Made by a program: the position numbers and the translations under genes
DNA from: Pseudomonas karstica
GTDB lineage: Bacteria; Pseudomonadota; Gammaproteobacteria; Pseudomonadales; Pseudomonadaceae
Assembly: GCF_009707515.1 (NCBI RefSeq)
Contig: NZ_WLYI01000006.1
Coordinates: 118,054 to 182,053 of the forward strand
Length of the DNA stretch: 64,000 bases
Direction of reading: 5' to 3'
Notes under the pieces: model-generated
Told to the model about the DNA's origin: nothing
The model's database searches: none
The model's input: the letters and a program-made list of their open reading frames with translations, nothing else
Part shown: positions 17,727 through 28,553 of the stretch, one piece after another
Layout of the letters: the number at the start of each line of letters is the position of its first letter
Numbering within the stretch: position 1 is the first letter of the stretch

Positions 17727-18823
17727 GCCAGCCATTACTGCTGAATCTACGCAACCTGGCATGCGGTTATCAGGATCAACGGGTGGTGCAGAACCTCAAT
17801 CTGCACCTCAATGCCGGTGACATCGGCTGCCTGCTGGGTTCCTCGGGGTGTGGCAAGACCACTACCCTTCGGGCGATTGCTGGCTTTGAGCCGGTATATG
17901 AAGGGGAAATCAGCCTGGCAGGCAAGGTCATCTCCAGCGCCGGTTTTACCCTGGCGCCGGAGAAGCGCCGGATCGGCATGGTGTTCCAGGACTACGCGCT
18001 GTTTCCTCACTTGAGCGTGACCGACAACATTGCCTTCGGCATTCGCAAGCATCCACAAAAAGACCGAGTGGTTGCAGAGTTACTGGAACTGGTCAACCTG
18101 AAGGGTTTGGGCATGCGCTTCCCTCATGAGCTCTCCGGTGGCCAGCAACAGCGGGTGGCCCTCGCCCGGGCATTGGCGCCGGAACCACAACTGTTGCTGC
18201 TCGACGAACCCTTCTCCAACCTCGACGGAGAGTTGCGGCGCAAGCTCAGCCATGAAGTACGCGACATCCTCAAGGCTCGGGGCACCAGTGCGATTCTGGT
18301 GACCCACGATCAGGAAGAAGCCTTCGCGGTGAGTGATCATGTGGGGGTGTTCAAGGAAGGTCGTCTGGAACAGTGGGATACGCCCTACAATCTCTATCAC
18401 GAACCACTGACGCCGTTTGTGGCCAGCTTTATCGGACAGGGTTATTTCATTCGCGGCCAACTGAGCACACCAGAGTCAGTGACCACCGAGTTGGGCGAAT
18501 TGCGCGGCAATCGCGCCTACACCTGGCCGATTGGCGGCGCAGTCGATGTGTTGCTGCGCCCGGATGACATCGTCTACGCCCCGGATAGCGCGCTGAAAAC
18601 ACGGATCGTCGGCAAGACCTTCCTGGGTGCGTCGACCTTGTATCGTTTGCAATTGCCTACCGGCGCTCAGTTGGAATCGATCTTTCCCAGCCATGCCGAT
18701 CATCAGGTAGGTACTGATGTCGGCATCCGTGTGGCGGCAGAGCATCTGGTGCTGTTCCAGGCATCCGGTAGCACGGCGGCGCAGATTCCGCAGATTGATT
18801 CCGGCGTGCGGCGCTACAGCTGA
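17723..18823 (+). CDS. ABC transporter ATP-binding protein, FbpC/PotA-like, no permease nearby
   Basis: A 366-aa import-type ATPase. Walker A is [13 protein letters not shown], the signature [15 protein letters not shown], Walker [13 protein letters not shown], and the switch His lies in [10 protein letters not shown]. The C-terminal TOBE region (about 245-350) resembles FbpC/spermidine-type ATPases, so iron(III), thiosulfate or polyamine uptake are possible. No permease or binding protein lies in the neighbourhood, so the transported solute cannot be told. It overlaps argF by ATGA. Confidence 0.88.
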   Translation: MSQPLLLNLRNLACGYQDQRVVQNLNLHLNAGDIGCLLGSSGCGKTTTLRAIAGFEPVYEGEISLAGKVISSAGFTLAPEKRRIGMVFQDYALFPHLSVTDNIAFGIRKHPQKDRVVAELLELVNLKGLGMRFPHELSGGQQQRVALARALAPEPQLLLLDEPFSNLDGELRRKLSHEVRDILKARGTSAILVTHDQEEAFAVSDHVGVFKEGRLEQWDTPYNLYHEPLTPFVASFIGQGYFIRGQLSTPESVTTELGELRGNRAYTWPIGGAVDVLLRPDDIVYAPDSALKTRIVGKTFLGASTLYRLQLPTGAQLESIFPSHADHQVGTDVGIRVAAEHLVLFQASGSTAAQIPQIDSGVRRYS

Positions 18824-18835
18824 CACACACGGCAC

Positions 18836-18934
18836 TGTAGGAGCGAGCTTGCTCGCGAAGAACTCATAGGCGACGCGTTTATCCAGAATGCACACGCATC
18901 GTTGAGGTTTTTCGCGAGCACGCTCGCTCCTACA
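18836..18934. repeat. Paired REP element (REPIN)
   Basis: Two inverted copies of TGTAGGAGCGAGCTTGCTCG / CGAGCACGCTCGCTCCTACA flank a roughly 50-bp spacer. The whole can fold into a long hairpin. It lies between the convergent ABC ATPase and ybaK genes, where it may also act as a transcript end. Confidence 0.9.
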
Positions 18935-18944
18935 ATGTGTTTTT

Positions 18945-19415
18945 TTACCCACGACCGATTGGCGCAAACCTGGCCTGGGTATGCTCGGCCAACACCGCCG
19001 CCGCCAGCTCTACTTCCAAACCTCTCCTTCCCGCGCTGACAAAAATTGTCTTAAACGGCTGCGCCGTCACATCGATAAACGTGCGCAAGCGTTTCTTCTG
19101 CCCCAATGGACTGATCCCGCCCAGCAAATACCCGGTGGAACGTTGCGCAGCAGCCGGGTCGGCCATCTCGACTTTCTTGACCCCGGCCGCCTGCGCCAGC
19201 GCCTTCAGGTCCAGACTTCCGACGACCGGCACCACCGCCACCAATAATTCGCCCTTTTCACTACTGGCCAGCAAGGTCTTGAACACCTGCGCCGGATCAA
19301 GACTCAACTTCTCCGCGGCCTCCAGGCCATAAGACGCGGCCTTAGGGTCATGTTCGTAACTGTGAATGCGATGTTCGGCTCGAACTTTTTTCAACAAGTC
19401 CAATGCGGGGGTCAT
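18945..19415 (-). CDS. ybaK: Cys-tRNA(Pro)/Cys-tRNA(Cys) deacylase YbaK
   Basis: A 156-aa trans-editing enzyme of the YbaK/EbsC family that hydrolyses mischarged Cys-tRNA-Pro. The conserved lysine is in AQVFKTLLA, and the [17 protein letters not shown] block is typical. The start is set at [11 protein letters not shown]; the frame is open upstream but those residues are not family-like. It is a single gene, convergent with the ABC ATPase. Confidence 0.94.
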   Translation of the reverse strand: MTPALDLLKKVRAEHRIHSYEHDPKAASYGLEAAEKLSLDPAQVFKTLLASSEKGELLVAVVPVVGSLDLKALAQAAGVKKVEMADPAAAQRSTGYLLGGISPLGQKKRLRTFIDVTAQPFKTIFVSAGRRGLEVELAAAVLAEHTQARFAPIGRG

Positions 19416-19786
19416 AAGGGCTCCAGGCTTGGGGTAAACGTGGAAAAACAGACCGCCGATTCTAGGCCAAACCGAGCTAAAACGCTCTAGTACCGGCACT
19501 TTCGCAGCGAGTCAGAGCAGCTTTTTTAGCGGGCTTCTGGCACGTTTGCGCGCAGCCGTGCCGCGATCATTCACCACGTCAATAATTATAAAATGACCGA
19601 TAGTTCACTTTCGACCTTTGACAGCCGTGTTTCTTGTCTATATTTTTTCGTTTACGAATACTATAGAAATGACTTTTCGGTAGCCCCGCAGCAAACCGCG
19701 AACAGGATGGGATCCTTGCCACGGTGAAAATCGTGTCTTGTCCGTTGCGACCAGACTCCAGACAACAACAAAAACAGAGGTTTTCA
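19416..19786. other. Intergenic region upstream of glpF
   Basis: About 370 bp between divergent ybaK and glpF. The right half is AT-rich (TTCTTGTCTATATTTTTTCG) and holds the candidate GlpR operator. No gene is seen. Confidence 0.6.
19647..19658. promoter_or_regulatory. Candidate GlpR operator upstream of glpF
   Basis: TTCGTTTACGAA is a TTCG-N4-CGAA inverted repeat, the core of the GlpR consensus (TGTTCG...CGAACA). It lies about 130 bp before the glpF ATG, in the AT-rich promoter zone. glpR itself is encoded three genes downstream. Confidence 0.6.
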
Positions 19787-22227
<2,441 letters not shown>

Positions 22228-22323
22228 GCCAACGGCAGGACCCGCATAGGTTGTAACTGGCAGGGAGCGGATTCCTGCGGCATCATGGGCCACTTTTTTG
22301 TACGGCAGCCCAAAGGACGCCCC

Positions 22324-23079
22324 ATGAATCTGCCTCCCCGCCAGCAGCAAATCCTCGAACTGGTCCGCGAACGCGGCTATGTGAGCATCGAGGAAATGGC
22401 GCAGTTATTCGTTGTCACCCCGCAAACCATTCGTCGGGATATTAATCAACTGGCCGAAGCAAACCTGCTGCGCCGCTATCACGGCGGCGCAGCTTATGAT
22501 TCCAGCGTCGAAAATACCGAGTACGCCATGCGTGCCGATCAGATGCGCGACGAGAAACAGCGCATCGGCGAAGCCATTGCCGCGCAGATCCCTGATCACG
22601 CCTCGCTGTTCATCAATATCGGCACCACCACCGAATCTATCGCCCGGGCACTGTTGAACCACAGTCACCTGAAGATCATCACCAACAACCTCAATGTCGC
22701 AATGATGCTCAGCGCCAAGGACGACTTCGATGTGTTGCTCACTGGCGGCAACGTGCGCCGTGACGGCGGCGTGGTGGGCCAGGCCAGCGTGGATTTTATC
22801 AACCAGTTCAAGGTCGACTTTGCCCTGGTGGGCATCAGCGGCATCGATGAAGACGGCAGCCTGTTGGACTTCGATTACCAGGAAGTGCGGGTGTCCCAGG
22901 CAATCATCGCCAACGCGCGCAAGGTGATCCTGGCGGCGGACTCCAGCAAATTTGGGCGCAACGCGATGATTCGCCTGGGACCTATCAGTTTGATTGATTG
23001 TTTAGTGACCGACCAGCAACCGGTGCCGGCGTTGGTGCAGTTGCTGAGTCAGAACAAGATTCGGCTGGAAGTGGTTTAA
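22324..23079 (+). CDS. glpR: Glycerol-3-phosphate regulon repressor (DeoR family)
   Basis: A 251-aa repressor. The DeoR winged helix-turn-helix is at residues about 5-60 ([20 protein letters not shown]). The C-terminal sugar-phosphate sensor domain carries [13 protein letters not shown] and [15 protein letters not shown] start at MNLPPRQQQ; an upstream in-frame ATG gives 13 extra residues without similarity and a poor SD. It lies between glpK and glpD and probably controls both, and glpF, through the operators noted. Confidence 0.96.
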   Translation: MNLPPRQQQILELVRERGYVSIEEMAQLFVVTPQTIRRDINQLAEANLLRRYHGGAAYDSSVENTEYAMRADQMRDEKQRIGEAIAAQIPDHASLFINIGTTTESIARALLNHSHLKIITNNLNVAMMLSAKDDFDVLLTGGNVRRDGGVVGQASVDFINQFKVDFALVGISGIDEDGSLLDFDYQEVRVSQAIIANARKVILAADSSKFGRNAMIRLGPISLIDCLVTDQQPVPALVQLLSQNKIRLEVV

Positions 23080-23086
23080 GCCTATC

Positions 23087-23119
23087 TGATCGTTCCTACG
23101 CTGCGCGTGGTAACGATCA
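23087..23119. repeat. Palindromic repeat after glpR
   Basis: TGATCGTT and AACGATCA arms flank an imperfect inner stem (CTACGC/GCGTGG). Near-identical palindromes (GTTCCCACGCTCTGCGTGGGAAC-like) are common between genes in fluorescent pseudomonads. Function is unknown; it could slow transcription from glpR into glpD. Confidence 0.6.
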
Positions 23120-23226
23120 GCCCCTGGTTCATGTTCACAAATTTTCCTTTCTCACCCCTTCGATCAGTATTTTCAATCGAAGTCGGGTGGCTGTGCCCGC
23201 GTTTATAGGCTACCATTTTCGCAAAT

Positions 23227-23240
23227 GAACATTAATGTTC
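23227..23240. promoter_or_regulatory. Candidate GlpR operator upstream of glpD
   Basis: GAACATTAATGTTC is a perfect 14-bp palindrome continuing into GAATT. It contains the ATGTTCG half-site of the GlpR consensus. It lies 35-48 bp before the glpD ATG, right for repression at the promoter. Confidence 0.65.
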
Positions 23241-23274
23241 GAATTCCAAGACAAGAAAATTGCGAGGCCTGCCG

Positions 23275-24813
23275 ATGAACCCTTCTACCTTGCCTGCTCC
23301 GCCACTGGCCGACGTCTATGATGTTGCCGTTATTGGTGGCGGTATCAATGGCGTCGGCATAGCAGCAGACGCGGCCGGTCGCGGTTTATCCGTCTTTCTT
23401 TGCGAAAAGGACGACTTGGCCAGCCACACCTCTTCGGCCAGCAGCAAGCTGATCCACGGCGGCCTGCGCTACCTTGAGCATTACGAATTCCGCCTGGTGC
23501 GCGAAGCCCTGGCTGAACGGGAAGTGCTGCTGAGCAAGGCCCCGCATATCGTCAAGCAAATGCGCTTTGTCCTGCCCCACCGTCCGCACCTGCGCCCAGC
23601 ATGGATGATTCGCGCCGGCCTGTTCCTGTATGACCACTTGGGCAAGCGGGAAAAACTCCAAGGTTCCAAAAGCCTCACGTTTGGTCCTGACAGCCCACTC
23701 AAAAGCGAAATAACCAAAGGTTTCGAATACTCCGATTGCTGGGTCGACGACGCTCGGCTGGTGGTACTCAATGCCATGGCCGCCCGTGAAAAGGGTGCGC
23801 ACATCCACACCCAGACCCGTTGCGTCAGCGCTCATCGCAGCAAAGGCCTGTGGGAAATGAACATGGAGCGGGCCGACGGCAGCCTGTTCTCGATACGCGC
23901 CAAGGCGTTGGTGAACGCGGCCGGACCTTGGGTCGCCAAATTCATCAAGGAAGACCTGAAGCTGGAGTCACCCTATGGCATCCGCCTGATCCAGGGTAGC
24001 CACCTGATTGTGCCGAAACTGTATGAAGGTACACACGCACATATCCTGCAGAACGAAGACCAGCGCATCGTCTTCACCATTCCGTACCTGGGCCACCTGA
24101 CCATCATCGGCACCACCGACCGCGAATACACCGGCGACCCGGCGAAAGTGGCGATTACCGAAGGCGAAACCGACTACATGCTCAATGTGGTCAATGCCCA
24201 TTTCAAGAAACAACTGAGCCGCGACGATATCGTCCATACCTATTCCGGTGTGCGCCCACTGTGCAACGACGAATCCGATAACCCGTCAGCCGTGACCCGC
24301 GACTACACCCTTGCCCTGTCCGGTGCTGCGGATGAGGCACCACTGCTCTCGGTATTCGGCGGCAAGCTGACCACGTATCGCAAACTCGCGGAATCGGCGC
24401 TGGCGCAACTGGCCCCCTACTTCAAGGGCATCAAACCAAACTGGACCGCCAAGGCGACCTTGCCCGGCGGTGAACACATGACCACGCCAGAAGCCTTGGC
24501 CGCTGCTATTCGCAGCAAGTTCGACTGGATCCCCAGCGAAATTGCCCGGCGCTGGTCCACCACTTATGGCAGCCGCACCTGGCGCCTACTCGAAGGCGTG
24601 CAATCGCTGGCCGACCTGGGTGACCACCTGGGTGGTGGTCTCTACACCCGGGAAGTCGATTACCTGTGCGCCGAGGAATGGGCCCTGCATTCGCAGGACA
24701 TCCTCTGGCGCCGCAGCAAGCTGGGCCTGTTCACCACACCAGAGGAACAGGCTAACGTGCAACGCTACCTGACCCAACTGGAGCAGGCCCGCAGCAAGAT
24801 AGAAGCGGCCTGA
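23275..24813 (+). CDS. glpD: Aerobic glycerol-3-phosphate dehydrogenase
   Basis: A 512-aa membrane-associated flavoenzyme that oxidises glycerol 3-phosphate to dihydroxyacetone phosphate and feeds electrons to ubiquinone. The FAD-binding Rossmann motif is VIGGGINGVGIAADAAGRG. SSKLIHGGLRYLEHYEFRLV and SVFGGKLTTYRKLAE are family blocks. I start at the ATG giving MNPSTLPAPP, with GCGAGG upstream. An intrinsic terminator follows. In P. aeruginosa glpM lies next; here the aat-aau block intervenes. Confidence 0.97.
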   Translation: MNPSTLPAPPLADVYDVAVIGGGINGVGIAADAAGRGLSVFLCEKDDLASHTSSASSKLIHGGLRYLEHYEFRLVREALAEREVLLSKAPHIVKQMRFVLPHRPHLRPAWMIRAGLFLYDHLGKREKLQGSKSLTFGPDSPLKSEITKGFEYSDCWVDDARLVVLNAMAAREKGAHIHTQTRCVSAHRSKGLWEMNMERADGSLFSIRAKALVNAAGPWVAKFIKEDLKLESPYGIRLIQGSHLIVPKLYEGTHAHILQNEDQRIVFTIPYLGHLTIIGTTDREYTGDPAKVAITEGETDYMLNVVNAHFKKQLSRDDIVHTYSGVRPLCNDESDNPSAVTRDYTLALSGAADEAPLLSVFGGKLTTYRKLAESALAQLAPYFKGIKPNWTAKATLPGGEHMTTPEALAAAIRSKFDWIPSEIARRWSTTYGSRTWRLLEGVQSLADLGDHLGGGLYTREVDYLCAEEWALHSQDILWRRSKLGLFTTPEEQANVQRYLTQLEQARSKIEAA

Positions 24814-24819
24814 TCTGAC

Positions 24820-24857
24820 AAAGCCCCTGCACCGAAAGGTCCAGGGGCTTTTTTTGG
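24820..24857 (+). terminator. glpD terminator
   Basis: Stem AAGCCCCTG / CAGGGGCTT with a 12-nt loop and a run of T. It closes the glp cluster. Confidence 0.93.
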
Positions 24858-24872
24858 GCTGCCCGGCTGGCA

Positions 24873-24917
24873 GTCGGTTTTCCGAACGATCCACACCACA
24901 CCATTCGGTTTGCCGGA
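24873..24917 (+). promoter_or_regulatory. Two candidate AauR enhancer sites
   Basis: GTCGGTTTTCCGAA (24873-24886) and TTCGGTTTGCCGGA (24904-24917) each match TTCGG-N4-CCGAA with one mismatch. That is the inverted repeat I recall for AauR in P. putida. Their centres are 31 bp apart, close to three helical turns. They lie about 80-115 bp upstream of the sigma-54 promoter, normal for an enhancer-binding protein. Confidence 0.7.
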
Positions 24918-24991
24918 TTCTGGTCGACCAAAAAAACCGTCATATAAAGTTAATACTCATAAAAATCAAATAGTTAAACTTTTTAATCTGG

Positions 24992-25009
24992 TTTGGCACG
25001 ACTCATGCT
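24992..25009 (+). promoter_or_regulatory. Sigma-54 promoter of the aat operon
   Basis: TTTGGCACGACTCATGCT matches the RpoN consensus TGGCACG-N4-TTGCW. The invariant GG (24995-24996) and GC (25007-25008) are separated by exactly 10 bp. Transcription would start about 12 bp past the GC, giving a 100-nt leader before aatJ. The activator would be AauR, encoded at the end of the same cluster. Confidence 0.85.
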
Positions 25010-25118
25010 CTACACTCATAGGCGATTGCCTGAGACGCTTCAGGAGCCGTCACGGGCATTCGCTGTATCAAAGGGCCGTCCAGGCTTCATAAAAAAAACA
25101 AATGTCGAGGAAGTATTG

Positions 25119-26051
25119 ATGCGTATCGTCCCCCATATTTTGGGCGCAGCTATCGCTGCCGCTCTGATTAGCACTCCAGTTTTCGCCGCCGAACTCACCG
25201 GCACACTGAAGAAAATCAAAGAGTCCGGCACCATCACCCTGGGTCACCGGGACGCCTCCATTCCGTTCTCCTACATTGCGGACGCTTCCGGCAAACCAGT
25301 GGGTTACTCCCACGACATCCAACTGGCTATCGTCAAAGCAGTTGAGAAAGACCTCGGCATGAAAGAAGGCGAGTTGAAGGTCAGATACAACCTCGTGACC
25401 TCGCAGACCCGTATTCCACTGGTGCAGAACGGCACCGTGGATGTCGAGTGCGGCTCCACTACCAACAACGTGGAGCGTCAGCAACAAGTCGACTTCTCCG
25501 TCGGCATCTTCGAAATCGGTACCCGTCTGCTGTCCAAAAAGGACTCGACCTACAAGGATTTCGCTGACCTGAAAGGCAAGAACGTCGTGACCACTGCCGG
25601 TACCACGTCCGAGCGCATCCTCAAGTCCATGAACGCCGACAAGCAAATGGGCATGAACGTCATCTCCGCCAAGGACCACGGTGAATCCTTCCAGATGCTG
25701 GAAAGCGGCCGCGCCGTAGCCTTCATGATGGATGACGCATTGCTGGCTGGCGAAATGGCCAAGGCCAAGAAACCAACCGACTGGGCCGTAACCGGTACTC
25801 CGCAGTCCTTCGAAATCTACGGCTGCATGGTCCGCAAGGGCGACGCTCCATTCAAGAAAGCTGTGGACGACGCTATCGTTGCGACCTACAAGTCGGGCGA
25901 GATCAACACGATCTACACCAAGTGGTTCAGCTCGCCAATCCCGCCAAAAGGCCTGAACCTGATGTTCCCGATGAGCGACGAACTCAAGGCCTTGATCGCC
26001 AACCCGACCGACAAAGCGGCTGACGACAAGGCGGCAGAAAAAAAGTCCTGA
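25119..26051 (+). CDS. aatJ: Glutamate/aspartate ABC transporter periplasmic binding protein
   Basis: A 310-aa solute-binding protein. The signal peptide is residues 1-24 (MRIVPHILGAAIAAALIST, cleavage near VFA-AE). The rest is a type II periplasmic fold with GSTTNNVERQQQVDFSVGIF, the conserved ligand block of the GltI/AatJ group. The start is set at the ATG preceded by GTCGAGGAAG; the upstream open frame is not secreted. The C-terminus ends in a Lys/Ala/Asp-rich tail. Gene order aatJQMP followed by aauSR identifies the acidic amino acid uptake system (PA1342-PA1339, PA1336-PA1335). Confidence 0.95.
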   Translation: MRIVPHILGAAIAAALISTPVFAAELTGTLKKIKESGTITLGHRDASIPFSYIADASGKPVGYSHDIQLAIVKAVEKDLGMKEGELKVRYNLVTSQTRIPLVQNGTVDVECGSTTNNVERQQQVDFSVGIFEIGTRLLSKKDSTYKDFADLKGKNVVTTAGTTSERILKSMNADKQMGMNVISAKDHGESFQMLESGRAVAFMMDDALLAGEMAKAKKPTDWAVTGTPQSFEIYGCMVRKGDAPFKKAVDDAIVATYKSGEINTIYTKWFSSPIPPKGLNLMFPMSDELKALIANPTDKAADDKAAEKKS

Positions 26052-26070
26052 TTGCGAACTAACCTTATCG

Positions 26071-26098
26071 CCTGAAGGAGCCAACCCTCCCTCAGGCA
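26071..26098 (+). other. Hairpin in the aatJ-aatQ gap
   Basis: Imperfect stem GCCTGAAGGAG / CCTCCCTCAGGC without a following T-run. It probably protects or processes the aatJ mRNA, so that more binding protein than permease is made. Confidence 0.6.
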
Positions 26099-26163
26099 TC
26101 TGTTACTACCTGCTGGTTATATGTGGAACACTCGACCTGGCGGTTTTCGAGCCGATCGCGTGT

Positions 26164-26184
26164 GCCTGACGATCAACGTCAGGC
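26164..26184 (+). other. Second hairpin in the aatJ-aatQ gap
   Basis: Perfect 8-bp stem GCCTGACG / CGTCAGGC with a 5-nt loop, 80 bp upstream of aatQ. It repeats the GCCTGA/TCAGGC arms of the first hairpin, so alternative pairing between the two is possible. Confidence 0.6.
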
Positions 26185-26243
26185 GGGAATGGATTTTCCC
26201 CAAGCGGGTGCTTGTACATCGATCGATTTCGGGGGAGACCCTA

Positions 26244-26990
26244 ATGAATTACAACTGGGACTGGGGCGTGTTCTTCAAGTCCACTGGCGTGGGCAGCGAG
26301 ACTTATCTCGACTGGTTCATCTCCGGTTTGGGCTGGACCATCGCCATTGCCATCGTGGCATGGATCATCGCCTTACTGCTGGGCTCGATACTGGGTGTCA
26401 TGCGCACCGTGCCAAACCGTCTCGTATCAGGCATTGCGACCTGCTACGTGGAACTGTTTCGTAACGTACCGCTGCTGGTTCAGCTGTTCATCTGGTACTT
26501 CCTGGTACCCGACATGCTGCCGCAGAACCTGCAAGACTGGTACAAACAAGACCTCAACCCAACCACCTCGGCCTACCTGAGCGTTGTCGTGTGCCTGGGC
26601 CTGTTCACTGCCGCACGTGTGTGTGAGCAAGTGCGTACTGGCATCCAGGCGCTGCCCCGTGGCCAGGAAGCTGCCGCACGCGCCATGGGCTTCAAGCTGC
26701 CGCAGATCTACTGGAACGTGCTGCTGCCCCAGGCCTACCGGATCATCATTCCGCCACTTACCTCGGAATTCCTCAACGTCTTCAAGAACTCCTCCGTGGC
26801 GTCCCTGATCGGCCTGATGGAACTGCTGGCACAAACCAAGCAGACCGCCGAGTTCTCGGCGAACCTGTTCGAGGCCTTCACCCTGGCCACGTTGATCTAC
26901 TTCACCCTCAACATGAGCCTCATGCTGCTGATGCGCCTGGTCGAGAAGAAAGTCGCAGTGCCCGGCCTGATCTCCGTGGGGGATAAATAA
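26244..26990 (+). CDS. aatQ: Glutamate/aspartate ABC transporter permease AatQ
   Basis: A 248-aa inner membrane permease of the HisM/GltJ family with about five helices. The EAA loop that contacts the ATPase is GQEAAARAMGFKLPQIYWNVLLPQA. The start is MNYNWDWGVFF, preceded by GGGGGAG; upstream open sequence overlaps the leader hairpins. The stop overlaps the aatM start (TAATG). Confidence 0.95.
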   Translation: MNYNWDWGVFFKSTGVGSETYLDWFISGLGWTIAIAIVAWIIALLLGSILGVMRTVPNRLVSGIATCYVELFRNVPLLVQLFIWYFLVPDMLPQNLQDWYKQDLNPTTSAYLSVVVCLGLFTAARVCEQVRTGIQALPRGQEAAARAMGFKLPQIYWNVLLPQAYRIIIPPLTSEFLNVFKNSSVASLIGLMELLAQTKQTAEFSANLFEAFTLATLIYFTLNMSLMLLMRLVEKKVAVPGLISVGDK

Positions 26991-27661
26991 TGGAATTCGA
27001 TTTCAGCGGTATCATCCCGGCTATTCCAGGCTTGTGGAACGGCATGGTCATGACCTTGAAACTGATGGTCATGGGCGTGTTCGGCGGCATCATCATCGGC
27101 ACCATCCTGGCGCTGATGCGGCTGTCCTCCAACAAACTGCTGTCCCGTGTGGCTGGCGCCTATGTGAACTACTTCCGCTCGATCCCGCTGCTGCTGGTGA
27201 TCACCTGGTTCTACCTGGCGGTGCCGTTCGTGCTGCGCTGGATCACCGGTGAAGACACGCCGATCGGCGCGTTCACCTCCTGTGTCGTGGCGTTCATGAT
27301 GTTCGAAGCCGCGTACTTCTGCGAAATTGTCCGGGCCGGCGTGCAGTCGATCCCCAAGGGCCAGATGGCCGCTGCGCAAGCGATGGGCATGACCTATGGC
27401 CAGACCATGCGCCTGATCATCCTGCCCCAGGCGTTCCGCAAGATGACCCCACTGCTGCTGCAACAGAGCATCATCCTGTTCCAGGACACCTCGCTGGTGT
27501 ACACCGTGGGTCTGGTGGATTTCCTCAACTCCGCCCGCGCTAACGGCGACATCATCGGCCGCTCCAATGAGTTCCTGGTCTTCGCCGGTGTCGTCTACTT
27601 CATCATCAGCTTTGCCGCCTCGCTGCTGGTCAAGCGTCTGCAAAAAAGGTTTGCCGTATGA
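26990..27661 (+). CDS. aatM: Glutamate/aspartate ABC transporter permease AatM
   Basis: A 223-aa permease pairing with AatQ to form the heterodimeric channel. Its EAA loop is [25 protein letters not shown]. Four to five membrane helices are evident. The ATG overlaps the aatQ stop by one base and the stop overlaps aatP by 4 bp (ATGA), so all three cytoplasmic-side components are translationally coupled. Confidence 0.95.
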   Translation: MEFDFSGIIPAIPGLWNGMVMTLKLMVMGVFGGIIIGTILALMRLSSNKLLSRVAGAYVNYFRSIPLLLVITWFYLAVPFVLRWITGEDTPIGAFTSCVVAFMMFEAAYFCEIVRAGVQSIPKGQMAAAQAMGMTYGQTMRLIILPQAFRKMTPLLLQQSIILFQDTSLVYTVGLVDFLNSARANGDIIGRSNEFLVFAGVVYFIISFAASLLVKRLQKRFAV

Positions 27662-28392
27662 TCTCTATCAAGAATATCAACAAGTGGTATGGCGACTTCC
27701 AGGTGCTGACCGATTGCAGCACTGAAGTTAAAAAAGGCGAAGTGATCGTGGTGTGCGGGCCGTCCGGCTCCGGCAAGTCCACCCTGATCAAATGCGTCAA
27801 CGCCCTGGAGCCGTTCCAGAAAGGTGACATCGTGGTCGATGGCACCTCCATTTCCGACTCGAAGACCAACCTGCCGAAACTGCGTTCGCGCGTGGGCATG
27901 GTGTTCCAACACTTTGAGCTGTTCCCGCACATGACCATTACCGAAAACCTGACCATCGCCCAGATCAAGGTGTTGGGCCGCAGCAAGGAAGAGGCCACCA
28001 AAAAGGGCCTGCAACTGCTTGAGCGCGTCGGTTTGTCGGAACACGCCCACAAACACCCTGGCCAGCTGTCCGGTGGCCAGCAGCAGCGTGTAGCGATTGC
28101 CCGCGCCCTGGCCATGGACCCGATCGTCATGCTGTTCGACGAGCCCACCTCGGCGCTGGACCCGGAAATGGTCAACGAAGTGCTGGACGTGATGGTGCAG
28201 TTGGCCCACGAAGGCATGACCATGATGTGCGTGACCCATGAAATGGGCTTCGCCCGCAAAGTGGCTGATCGCGTGATCTTCATGGACAAAGGCATGATCA
28301 TTGAAGACTGCCCGAAAGAAGAGTTCTTCGGCGACGTCAGCGCCCGCTCCGAGCGCGCGCAGCACTTCCTCGAGAAAATCCTGCAGCACTAA
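27658..28392 (+). CDS. aatP: Glutamate/aspartate ABC transporter ATPase AatP
   Basis: A 244-aa polar amino acid ATPase. Walker A is [16 protein letters not shown], the signature [15 protein letters not shown], Walker [17 protein letters not shown] and the switch His in [10 protein letters not shown]. Length and sequence fit GltL/AatP. It is the last transporter gene. A REPIN separates it from aauS. Confidence 0.96.
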   Translation: MISIKNINKWYGDFQVLTDCSTEVKKGEVIVVCGPSGSGKSTLIKCVNALEPFQKGDIVVDGTSISDSKTNLPKLRSRVGMVFQHFELFPHMTITENLTIAQIKVLGRSKEEATKKGLQLLERVGLSEHAHKHPGQLSGGQQQRVAIARALAMDPIVMLFDEPTSALDPEMVNEVLDVMVQLAHEGMTMMCVTHEMGFARKVADRVIFMDKGMIIEDCPKEEFFGDVSARSERAQHFLEKILQH

Positions 28393-28415
28393 AAAAGCGC
28401 AACTCGCCCCTCCCC

Positions 28416-28515
28416 TGTAGGAGCGAGCTTGCTCGCGAAGAACTCAAGGACACCGCGTTTACCCTGGATACACGCGTTGCTGTTGACGTCCTTCGCGAGC
28501 CAGCTCGCTCCTACA
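28416..28515. repeat. Paired REP element (REPIN)
   Basis: Inverted copies of TGTAGGAGCGAGCTTGCTCG and its near reverse complement (GCGAGCCAGCTCGCTCCTACA) flank about 50 bp. The spacer resembles that of the 18.8-kb copy (GAAGAACTCA...CGCGTTTA). It stands between the aat transporter and aauSR and may limit readthrough. Confidence 0.9.
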
Positions 28516-28553
28516 GTGACCAGGCAAGCGGTAGCTGACCCAAGGCATCTGTG

